Positions 11,138-21,742 of a stretch of DNA of 64,000 nucleotides are shown piece after piece (position 1 is the first letter of the stretch; every line of letters begins with the position of its first letter). The translations under genes were made by a program, and so were the position numbers. The notes beneath the pieces are model-generated. The model was not told the DNA's origin. It worked only from the letters and a program-made list of their open reading frames with translations, and made no database searches. Source of the DNA: Marsupella aquatica (Eukaryota; Marchantiophyta); assembly GCA_973895155.1 (NCBI GenBank), contig OZ316898.1, positions 12,462,001 through 12,526,000 on the forward strand. The letters run 5' to 3'.

Positions 11138-14100
11138 CTACTCAACCCCAAACTGTGTCTTAGCAGTCCAAGATTCCCCAGGTTGCAATTCCACTGTGTC
11201 TTTCACCTGTGTTGTAAAGCACATGACCAATACCGAACTGCAAATTAGCTGCTATAAGTTGCCATCTAGCCCACCCAGTCGGTATAATGATTTCAATCAC
11301 AGACTTTGAAAAAGCTGGCGCTAGAGAATCAGTATATCACATCTACATGTGAGAGGAGGAAGGTAAGACTGGACGTTGCTCTACACATCAATAATCTCTT
11401 CAACACTTCAAGCCCTACCCGCCCCCTCTCCCCCCCCGCGCCCCCCCCCCCCCACTCCCGGCTACAAAACCAATACAGGTAAGGGCAAAATGGCACTGAC
11501 TTGCTTAACTTCCAGACCAGGCGCAAGAGACTCTCATCTGAAACACGTACCTGGGCATTTTCGATGCAAACGAAATCCTTGTAATAGAGCTTCATCGTTA
11601 AATATGGATTCCAAACCACAGCATCGGGCCATCTGAAGCCACATTATAGAAAGAGTCAAGCTAAGTACCCTCGTGGGTGCATACATTGTATTAGAGGAAG
11701 AATTCATGCCTTCCTTTAGTGCAATTCTCGGTGAAGTGATAAAAGCAAGCCCAAAGACGGATGGATAAAAAAGCTTTCACAAACTACTATTGACCTAATT
11801 CAAACCTACCTGACTTTCAAATTTGGATTGGAGAGTATATCTAGCTGCTCGAAAAAAATTGTATAGCCAATCCTGCGAGTTAAGAACATGGTACTTCACT
11901 TACCCCTCATTTTCGATTGCAATTGTTTTTCCGAGTCCATTCCTCAACACCAGCCTCTTTGGAGCATCTAAATAAACGCGATCCACAAAACCCCCGAATG
12001 TAACTAGATCCCTGTAATAACAATTATTTTCCAACAACTGTCAAGCGTCACTAATCCATAAATGCGACGACATTGATAACCCACATTCAAGTCTCCTCGC
12101 GTAGATATGCTTGATCATCCAGCGAAGTGTTATTGCATTGTAGTCGGTTGCAAACTCAGTTTCTTAGAACAGTGGATGCTTTATTTCTATACCAACATGT
12201 TATAGCAAAACAGAACAGTGGATGCTTTATTTCTATACCGACATGTTATAGCAAAACATGGAATAGGCATGGCAACCTTGTCTCGGCTGTCTCAACAGGC
12301 TCTTTGGTGACCGGGTGCTTATCCAAGGCTTTCAGTCCATTCAAGCCTGTGATTACAACATCCTCGATTTTTGCCTGCATTAATAATCACATGCCAAACA
12401 TAGTAAATGTGCTGCGACACGTTGATTCATTATACAAGATAAGGAGGCTTTCATACATCACTGTACTTAAATTAAAACATAAACAGCCCTCGAACGTAGA
12501 AGTGAACGGCTAGCAGATCAAACTACCTATATAAAAAGTTAGCATCACAGGGAAGTTATTTGTTGCACTCACGCTGAAGTAAGAATGCAAGGCAGTTGTA
12601 AAGGTGAAAGGTTTCTGATCCACATTCTTTACGACAAGCTCTGTTTTCAACTTCTCTGCTTCTAGAGAGACCTGCGTCAGCATCCATAACAAATCTTTCA
12701 ACAAAAATCTAAATTTTTATATCAGCAGAAAGGAGGCACGTTTTTACCCAATAAGCGCCAGTTACTCGTTCTCATTTACATGGAGTCTGTCTATCTACCC
12801 TAAAACTCATTGTTTTGAAAATTCGCTATTCTCTCTTTGCATGTAAGGAAAGAGTATGCAAAGATGACCCCATTACTTGAATGACTTTCTCTAGGACATA
12901 CATAAATAATTGTGAAAATTTGAACCACTGCCGTAGCATCCCGCCTATTCTATTCAAAAATGGAAATCCGCTTATCCTTGATATCCGTTAAAGCCAAGAA
13001 AGGAGTCAAATTACCAGCAAGGGTTCACTTATACGAGAGCACTCTTCCTCGAGAGCTTGACACTAGTCCAATACGACCAGCTACAGCAGTTGTTCTTCAC
13101 CATCGGCATGAATAAGATTGAGAAATAATTTTCCAGAAGCGGTCCAAGAATAAGACGAGGATGTACCGTATATTTAACGAGAAACTTGTAATCCCATATA
13201 GCCCGACTGTACTCTCCGTCCCTTAACTCCAAGGTAACAGATGGAGTGTCATTCTCATTGCTTGAGCTGGCAACACTCCAGGACACGTTTCGTGCAAATC
13301 CATGCTGCCACCACACCACACCACACCAAACCAAACCAAACCAAACCAAACCAAACCAAATCACGATCAAATCAACATGGCTGTAATTGTTACCCTTCCA
13401 TTCCTTTGTCCAAAATACAATTTTTATTGCAAATCCCGTGCATTCGTTTGCCTGAACTAAGGAATTAAAATGGCATCCTCCGCATTTGGGAACATAAGTA
13501 CAATTCAGTCTCTTCTCAAATGCTCCCGAGACCCTGGTCACCTGTATCTGTTGGGAATTTCATCTTAACAACTGACACATATAAAACATGAGAAAGTAAA
13601 GCACTGTTCACTTATGAACACAGAACCTAAGATCGAATGGATAACGGTGTCAACATACCTGCTGTATGGCGCCCGGCCCAAACTGGGGGAAGCAATGGGG
13701 CAGCCCTCCACTGCAATTTGCGAAATGAGTTGGAGTTCAGTTCAGCATGACCACTACACTGTGACTCTTAAGTAGACCGCAAACCAACGCTCAGAGCGTG
13801 AAGCAGAGCTGGGCAAATCAAATGAGCACAAAGATCCGTTGGAACAATTGCGAGTTCAATCGGCAACAGAAGAACCAGGTAATCTGGGGTCAGGACCATC
13901 ATCCACCGTTACCTGATAGGCTTGACTCCATCGAACACGGCGTCAGGACGCACATGCAAGAGCTCTGTCCCCTCTGACTTCCATGACGTGACAACTCCTC
14001 CATGGAGATAGATCTCCGCCTCGCTGCAATCAGATACTCCTCAGAAATCTCACGAGGAGGGGTATGTGACATATTCGCTGTTTTACTTAGCTGATAAATA

Positions 14101-15246
14101 ATGAATTTTATAACGTTGTTAAACATTGACATCGGCTGGTGGTTGGACATTCCATTCATTCATTCAAAGAACTAGAACTGTCCCTCTTACGCTAATTTCT
14201 AGGACGATTCCCTTCAAGACCGGATCCACTGTCGTGCGAAAATTGTTCTGTGTCTCGGATGAAAACTGTTCAGCCCATAGACAACAATTTCAATCCAACC
14301 CAATTATTACCTTTTGTCTTTATTGTGGAGTTTGATCTTGGGAAGCCCACCTGTTCCCTCGAGAACATCGATCCCCTCGATAGCAAATGTCCCACTCAAC
14401 CTACCGGTAGCCATGGCAACGTCAGGGACAAAGGCTCACCTCGCCTGCTCAAATAATGGCCAAAACAACGACGGAAGTGACCAAACAAGCCTACTGAAAA
14501 CAAGATCCCGCAACAAGAATAGGTATGCAGCGAGCACATGGGAGAATCAGATCAGATGATTGAGGTTCCTCTTCTTCTCTACATTTCGTAAAAGCCTCTA
14601 AAAGGTACAGGAAAGCCCCGATTGCTAGCCAGCCAGAAAGCCTGCCTATTTGCCCCGGCGTGTCATGAACTCCACCTATCAAACTTCCTCAAATTCTGTG
14701 TTGCTTAATATCGTTCATTCCTCAATTATCAGTACACGCCCGGCGAGCTTCCCATCCCTTAACCAAGATTGCAGCCTATTCATACAATGCCGAAATCACA
14801 ACTGTAAATTCATCTCTGCCTCATTCCCCACGAGAAAATGCCACCAACCCACCTCGGAAGAAATGCCCACCTCTCTACAGACTAAGACTACAGAAATCAC
14901 CAAAAAGACTGTAAGAGACTCGATGAATGTCGCAAGGTGGTCCAAATTAATGGACTTAAGAAACTAATAGCTATACAGGCAGCTACAACGCAAGCGAAAT
15001 TAATTGTCTTGGTTGCTGTTCCCTCCCTCCCTGCATCGTGCAAACTTACTCGGTGCTCTGCGTGGCACGAACAACACACAGTCGTGTATGAAATGACCGC
15101 CTGGGCCGAATGTTCACGGAATGTACCACTCCCGCAGGACGAGGGGCCGAAACGCAGAGTGCAGCAGCCGTAACAGGAGCACTGCTTCTATTGTAGTGGT
15201 GAATCATTGTCCCACCGAGAGCCTGCTGACTACCAAGCGCATACAT
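11138..15246 (-). CDS. Plastid-type D-hexose-6-phosphate mutarotase (glucose-6-phosphate 1-epimerase family)
   Basis: Ten exons with matching phases give 347 aa: 15050-15246, 14311-14400, 13913-14023, 13659-13710, 13167-13304, 12573-12671, 12277-12374, 11904-12011, 11551-11632, 11138-11206. Exon 1 encodes a Ser/Ala/Arg-rich leader ending VVRATQSTE, typical of a plastid transit peptide. The body has GGVVTSWKSEG, GGLPHCFPQFGPG, QHGFARN, VTLELRDG, ALHSYFS, FVDRVYLDAP and FVCIENAQ. The catalytic His is expected in ALHSYF and the Glu in CIENA. It interconverts alpha and beta anomers of glucose 6-phosphate and matches the At5g66530 type. An internal ATG at 14414, just upstream of the exon-2 acceptor, could give a leaderless isoform starting MATGRL. 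A second candidate last exon lies at 10806-10949. Confidence 0.9.
11421..11459. repeat. C-rich homopolymer tract
   Basis: Runs of C interrupted by T and GCG, within the last intron of the mutarotase gene. Prone to slippage and sequencing error; no function assigned. Confidence 0.8.
12168..12258. repeat. Tandem duplication of ~45 bp in a mutarotase intron
   Basis: The segment starting GAACAGTGGATGC and ending TATAGCAAAACA appears twice in a row with one base difference. It lies in the intron between exons 7 and 8, away from splice signals, and looks recent. Confidence 0.85.
13308..13361. repeat. (CCACA)n/(CCAAA)n microsatellite
   Basis: About four CCACA-like units run into seven CCAAA units. 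The array starts a few bases beyond the exon-5 acceptor of the mutarotase gene, so on the transcript it contributes a G/T-rich tract where a pyrimidine tract would normally be. Length change could affect splicing of this intron; that is inference. Confidence 0.85.
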
Positions 15247-17372
15247 TTTGCCTGCCCGAATCTGACTGGAGGGGACACCTTTTGATCGTTCGTTCTGCTT
15301 CTTCCTCCTGTCCCCTGGATTCCGGAGATTGCAAACTGCCCACGGAGTTGTTCTCAGTGGTCCAAGTGTGATAAACTCCTCCACCCTTCTTACGAACTCA
15401 CGTACGCAGTTGTGAATAAGTACGTCTCGATACTTACGTCCATCAGCTTCTCCCTTGCTTACGTCCTGTAGTTCCTTCCTCTGGTCCAGTTCTCATCTCA
15501 CTTTTGATCCAATCCAAGCCAACCCCAGCCCAGACCAGTAAAGTGTGTTTGAGAACTTACGATAAACCGCTGAGTAGGTATCAACCAAGGAAACTCAAAT
15601 GTTGAGGAAAAGATGCCGACCTTTGTGAGATGCTCGTGGAAAGCATGGTAATATGCTGTCTTACTGAACTGGAATATTCCTTATCTGCTGATAGGCAATG
15701 ATTGTCTGGCTCATTCTTCGGCAGCTGTGTTTTGAGTTTCATTCCTTATCTGCTGCATAGTCAAATGATTGTCTAGCTCATTCTTCAGCGGCTGTGTTTG
15801 AGCTGCTAGATTTCAGAGTTTTTACTGATAAGAGGAAGAATGATCACTCCAGCTCCCCACTTAAAATAATGCTGTATTTGATGGATTTTTTATTTCTTTG
15901 TGAAATCGCGTGACTCGTTGTGACTGTTGAGTTGTTCTGACTGTCATTCGTTTTGGCTGGATGGAGCAGGCGTTTGCAGTTTCTCTTGGCATCTTCAATT
16001 ATTTTGAGTGGTCTCTCCTTCCGATCCACGCTTTCTTGGCCACTTCGGCTTGGGCTTCTCCTGGCAATCGGGTCTGACATCCTTTCGTTCGAACATGATT
16101 GTGCAGAGTGAAATATGATGAGTATCTTCCAAACACATTTCACATTTCACATTAGAAAAGGTTCAAATGGATTGGAGCGATGAATTGGCGAGAGTGACAA
16201 TATTGCCCTAACGTAACAAAAGCAAATTTCACATGTTGGTATAATAGGCAAGTTCTCGTTGTTTGACTTCTCCCTCTCGCCCAACGTAAGAACAGCAAGT
16301 CATGCTAAGCAAAGTTGTCGAGTGCAGAAGAACTGACTCAAAAATTGCTTAACGTGAAGAGTAGAAAAGCTCTGTACTAAAAGCTACACGCCCAAACGAG
16401 TCCCACAACTGGTGTATACATCAGGATCGGAAGCCACGTTGTAAGCAAATACGACAGAGATGAAACGAACTATGTATGTTGGAACGTTTTCATCATCAGA
16501 GGAAAAGAAAATGATAAATCCGCTCTGATAGAAGGGAGTAGTCATCGGGCCAATCTTCTTTTTACAGCACAATGGCCGCGAGAAAGGTTCCTCCTTAGTA
16601 CAACTTCACCTATTCTCTCGTATTAAGCACTACTTACAGTTCAATTCTAATTCCCATTCCGTCCTAATGACTTGCCTCTTCAGCAAATACCGCGTGTTCG
16701 TAGTACAAATAGGAAAATCTAGTAGATAGAATAACTTCCACCATAGAATATCATCAACCTAATATCCTCAATCGTAATTTCTTTGATTTCTTTGAAGTAG
16801 GGGTTCCATCCATGGCAGCCTCCATACCAAAATATGGCCAGCGAGGACAGATCTATAAGAACAGCAGCCCATCCTTCATAAACCTCCATTCCTATAAATC
16901 CTTCCCTCCAGATCCTCATGATATAGCCTACGGCCGCGATCTCCTCCAGTGTAAATTCGAAAAATGCTAAGATATGGAGGGTTTTAAGCGATTTCACCTT
17001 CAAAGAATGACCATGGCCTTGGAAGCAACAGCCCCCAACGTGAGCCCCTGTTATCAGAAGTGTAGAAAAGAGTGATGCAATTACAAGCTAGCTTCCCATC
17101 CCGGAAAGGTGAAAGTGACAGCGCTTTGTTGAAAACAACACCTTGAAGGTTTTGTAGATCATGACCGGGACATGGAGAATTGCAAGTTAGTCTACAAAAT
17201 GTGCCACCTCCAAGATTGTAGAAGAGGCTCTGAAGAGTACCCCTAGGTCTTCGGATTCACGGTGATTCTGAAAGAGACTAGAAGTGAATTTACAGGCTAG
17301 TGTCCCTCGCAGAACTGAACACGCTTTCTAGACCACCAAGGGGAGAGATTTTTACCATCGTACAATCACAGC
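15247..17372. other. Intergenic DNA, no gene recognised
   Basis: It lies between the 5' end of the mutarotase gene and the 3' end of the enoyl-CoA hydratase gene, so it should hold the mutarotase promoter and the hydratase 3' UTR. An imperfect direct repeat (TTCCTTATCTGCTG, ATGATTGTCT, TCATTCTTC, GGCTGTGTTT) occurs at about 15677-15735 and 15742-15800. Minus-strand frames at 15844-16143 and 16719-17003 match nothing I know. Confidence 0.45.
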
Positions 17373-19111
17373 TTATTTGTGTTGAAACTTTGGTTTCCTT
17401 TTCTCAACAAAGGCCGACATTCCTTCTTTCTGATCCTCGAGAGAAAATGCCGCACAGAACAATGAATGTTCCAGTCTAATGCCCTCCTGCAGACCCATCT
17501 CGTAGGCAGAATTGACAGCTTCCTTAGCCATGGCAACAGAAGGTCTTGACAGCTCAGATATGCTCTTTGCTAGTGCAACTGCCGCAGCCACTAGTGCCTC
17601 ATTGTCTCCTGGAATCTGTGCACCAACAATATAGAGGGTGAACATGACTCCACGAGTTTTTGTTAAGCTTCATGCAAAAATCGTCATAAGAAGCACTACA
17701 ATCGAAGAAACACTTTAGTTAAGTGAAAGAATTGAAAATGATTACGTACGACGCGGCTGACCAGGCCCCTCTGCACAGCTTCTTCAGCGTTCATAAAAGC
17801 TTTGCCTGTCAAAATCATCTCCATTGCACGCGACTTTCCCACTTGGCGGATCAGCCGTTGGGTTCCTCCAATACCAGGGATAACACCCAAATTGACTTCA
17901 GGCTGTCCAAACACAGCTTTCTCTCCTGCGAGAAGAATGTCACACAGCAGGGCTAGCTCACAACCCCCTCCAAGGGCATACCTATACCATTGAAAGAATT
18001 CAACCAAGAGGATCAGAAGAAGACTTCATATCACACACGCAACCCAATAGTCCACGAAGTAGAGTAAGGTTACTTAGTAAACAAAAGGCTGGAATTGTAC
18101 ATAGAGTTTTAAATTGATGGATGGAATGAGTGTCTTCGTACATCACACAAGAGATTCCACATCAAAGAGTACCAAGTAGGAACTTGCCCATTGATGGCAC
18201 CAATTACAGGCTTTCGTATGGCTCTCAAAGAATTCCAATCGCTAAATATTCGAGAATTATAAGCCTCCGCGAATGATTTGTCCTTCATTTCCTTAATATC
18301 GGCTCCAGCTGCAAAGGCCTTATCCTTACCTGTAATTACAATGGCTCCGACCTGCGAATCCAGCAACCAGCAAGCTTGCTCACTCCGTGATGAACAATTG
18401 CGCAGAAAACAGGGCTTCACAAATTACCCTGCAGAGGAGCTGAACCTATTTCTTTACTCTAATGCATGAGAATGAAAAATTGAAGTTTGCATGCAACCGA
18501 AGAAATGATACTAATGCTCATGTCAATCTTTTGCTCTTGCAAGGTCTTGCCACTCCATAAAACAAACCAACACAACAGGTCACAGAAATGCTGGAGGAAT
18601 CCAGCGAGGTCTCCACTAAACTTAGTGAGGGTGCGATAAATGGAAATTAATAATGGATGGTACAAACCGTCTCTGACCCGTCAAACGCTTGGCAAGCGTC
18701 AACCACCTCGATCATCAAAGCCTCAGACAGAGCATTTAGGGCCTTCGGTCTATCCAATAAAATCAATCCTACAGAACCACCTTCCACCAGCTCCGCCTTT
18801 ATTGTTGTGTAGCTTTTGCCTGCAAGTGCGCCTTCAGTGTTATGCTCAAGTGTTTCGGAAACCGACCCACCAGCCTCCTGACTGTGAGATCTTCTTCCTC
18901 TACGAAATGGCTGACAAGGATCTGTCCTCCATGTAGCACCCGAAGAGCTTCTGCATACAAGCCAAAGGCTTTCCAATCCCAACCCATGTCTAAGGACAGG
19001 TGGGGGACTGCACTCGTTGCCTACTATCCGTAGCAGAACTCGACTTAGAAATCCGGTGGATGGCCCGGTTGGACATAGCTTTGCAGCTGCACCTGAAAAT
19101 CGCCATTCCAA
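17373..19111 (-). CDS. ECHS1: Mitochondrial-type short-chain enoyl-CoA hydratase (ECHS1-like)
   Basis: Four exons, 360 aa: 18668-19111, 18188-18351, 17750-17981, 17373-17615. An N-terminal extension of about 95 residues, Arg-rich and nearly free of acidic residues in its first 55, fits mitochondrial import. Crotonase motifs follow in order: [46 protein letters not shown] (split over a junction), [57 protein letters not shown]. Both catalytic Glu (in GGGCELA and GQPE) are present. It hydrates trans-2-enoyl-CoA in fatty-acid and branched-chain amino-acid breakdown. Exon 2 to exon 3 fits the conserved NGYALGGG only if the donor is GG/GCAAGT, a GC-AG intron. The exact length of the presequence is uncertain. 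Confidence 0.93.
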
Positions 19112-20198
19112 TCAGACAGAGAGACACCTCCGTTCGTCGAGGACGCTCATTGCAACAAAATGCAACAACAGCGCATGCAAGCCAGCCATCTCGGTGAGTG
19201 AGGAGAATGAAATCATGAAAATCTTAGAGAATCTCCAGACCCTTTGCCAAACAGCAAAAAAATTCGTCGAAAGCATTTCAGAAAAACTGAGCTTCTTCTT
19301 CTTCAGTATAAGTTCACCACACATATACAGATGACGAAGATTGCAGGATTAAGGACAACACTGCCATTAGTGTACAAAGGCAAGCTGAGCTTCAGCTTCG
19401 TCTTCAGCAAGTTCAGCCAAAGATCAAAGAGAGAACGAACATTCAAAAATGAAGAGAGCGATTTCAGGATTCCGGACAACACTGCCTTTAGTGCAATTCC
19501 AAGGAGAAGAACGAGTAATTCCTTTCCAGAATTCGTCTCAAAGGACGATAGGAGAGCACACAAGTTACTTGGAGTGGAACGCAGACACGATTTGAACAAT
19601 ATTCATTGTTGAGCCAATTGTTCTCAATTGTGGGTCTCAATTGTGCGTTGAGCAGCAGTGGTAGTAGTTGGTCTCTTACTCACAGAAGAAGCAGACGAGA
19701 GCAAGGGCGATCGCAGCACGATTCGCAAGGAGCAACCCATGAGATGATGCATAGTCATGATGCCCTGATGAAGAAGCCGGCCGAGCTCTTCCGGATGGAC
19801 AGATTCTCAGCGCGATTGCACTCTCCCATGCACCAAAAGCCCTCAACGCTGCTCACCTTTCGACAGTAAGCTCCTCACATTCCGATCCGGCCTCCTTTCA
19901 TTAAATTATGCAAAGACAAATCGACGCAACTCGCCAATTCGCTTGACATTTAGTCTGCAGAGTCTAAACATTCTTGCCACAGAGTGCGAGACATTATTTC
20001 TCAAATGCTAACTTTGGTTTCCATGGAGTACGTTTCTCCTTCAATAGAACCCTTCTTCAACCCGAAATGAAGTAAGTACTGGGGGCTTAAAGGAAGTCAT
20101 TTTTGTGCAGGCTCTTTCTTCATCTTACCATGAAAGCTCCAAATGAAGCCTACTCTTAAGGGCCAATAATCTACAGTGAATACTCTAGACCATAACTC
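19112..20198. other. 5' flank of the enoyl-CoA hydratase gene and intergenic DNA
   Basis: It should contain the hydratase promoter; no clear TATA box was found. A short segment (GGACAACACTGCC, TTAGTG) is repeated near 19350 and 19477. Small ORFs on both strands look like chance frames. No other gene recognised. Confidence 0.4.
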
Positions 20199-20373
20199 CC
20201 AATAATTTTGATATTTTTTATTTTATTTTATTTTAAGGAGAAACCTGTGAAACCCCACAGAATAGGTTTCACAGAATAGTCAGTCACAACACTCGAACCC
20301 AAGCCCTATCAGTTTTCACTCAGATGAGCTACCACTGAGCCATGCCTCTCTGGGCACCAATAATTTTGATATT
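20199..20373 (-). mobile_element. tRNA-derived SINE with 17-bp target-site duplication
   Basis: The identical 17-bp sequence CCAATAATTTTGATATT lies at 20199-20215 and 20357-20373. The 141-bp body between them, read on the minus strand, starts tRNA-like. It has an A box TGGCTCAGTGGTAGCTC and a B box GGGTTCGAGTG, the two internal RNA polymerase III promoter elements. It ends in a (TAAAA)n tail. A 3' tail, a pol III promoter and a long perfect target duplication define a SINE mobilised by a partner LINE. The perfect duplication suggests a fairly recent insertion. Confidence 0.9.
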
Positions 20374-21742
20374 GAAGTTGAATAAGGTCAAAAAAATTAA
20401 TGAGAATGGACAAAAGTGACATGTACTCTAAATAAAGATAAAACTAAAATGAGGATGGACCAAAAACCAGGATGGGGCAAAGATTAACCAAAATAGCATA
20501 TAACTTTTGTTGTGCAGGATTTTTCTTCTTATGTTTATGTTCCTTGAAGGGGTCATGATGCTAGTCAACGAAAAAGAGCCAGGCACCTATACGCCAAGAA
20601 GTTATGGGTGAGGATTATGTTGTTATGGTACGAAGCAGAGTGCTTCAAGCTGACATGTTGTCGACAGAACCTACAGTGTTTGTTAGTCACCTGCACAAAG
20701 ACTAATACCTACTGTTTGCTTTTCAGTTTTGAAAGAAAAAAACATATGTTAGTGCATAGACTGAAATGTGACCTACAAAGTGTCTCCTGTTGCTTGCAGC
20801 CTGTTTCATAAGCCTGGATGGACTGTCTAAGAGATAGGCTTTGACAGAAAGTCCAAACAAGATTCAGATAGCATCTCTTAAATGTGACCTACAAAATTGT
20901 CTTGATTGATTGCAGCCTGTTTCAATTAGTTACCAATTGGTAAGTTAGGTGCTCTATCATGCTCAAACTACTCACTCAGGGTGTCCTTCACAAAAGTAGT
21001 CCTTAGTTTTTAGTTGATGTATAGTATCTGACTTCAAATGATTTTAGAAACTTCTCAAACTTTTGCAGGTAATAGATTGGACATCTGAGAACATGCTTAT
21101 AAAATTTAAGCTTGAACATAGATCCAAACGTTGTCAAAATAAATGGGGGAAATTTTCACAAAAGGGAACTGTCCTTCCCAAAAGCAGCCAACCCCAATTT
21201 AAGGAATACTGAAGTATTAGATTAATTCCAATTTTATCTAAATAATATTAATTAATGAATGATCAACCTCTTTAACATTTGGTGGGATAGTCAAAAACTT
21301 CAAATATTTTGTTACAAGATCTTTATAACAATGCATCACTAAATGACATCAAATACCTCTTGATCCATGCACAAATCCTTAATTAAACTGTCATTCATTG
21401 TTTCAATTGTCTATTTAATTATTATAGGGTTGAATACAAAAAAGATTGACACGCACCAGGGTGCGTGACCTACAATCATAGTAAGTACCACCCTTTAATT
21501 AGTTAGTTTCTTTACAACAATTAATAGGATTGTTGTATATTACAATGTCTACTGGACATTCATTTGAATATCAATAATATCATGCCTTAATATCACCAAA
21601 CTAAGGCCCCACTAACTAATATTATATCTTAAATAAACTAACCAACTTAGACAATAAGACTTGTCTAAACTTGAGTTCTCTGGCTACTACTATTCTGAGT
21701 TGCCTTTTAAACTGTATGCTAAACTACATGCTTCATTACTAT
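20374..21742. other. AT-rich intergenic DNA, no gene recognised
   Basis: AT-rich DNA with only short ORFs, downstream of the DUF7869-type gene, so it likely holds that gene's 3' UTR. Short direct repeats (AATGTGACCTACAAA, TTGCAGCCTGTTTCA) recur at about 20765 and 20880. Confidence 0.4.

Noticed and set aside
13029-13541. 170-aa minus-strand ORF as a separate gene
   Set aside because: It is mutarotase exon 5 read through both flanking introns; the Trp/Gly/Val run is the CCAAA microsatellite.
15844-16143. 99-aa minus-strand ORF
   Set aside because: No recognised motif, no neighbouring exons, ordinary length for a chance frame.
20216-20356. Functional tRNA gene on the minus strand
   Set aside because: No complete cloverleaf after the B box; the TAAAA tail and target duplication define a SINE.
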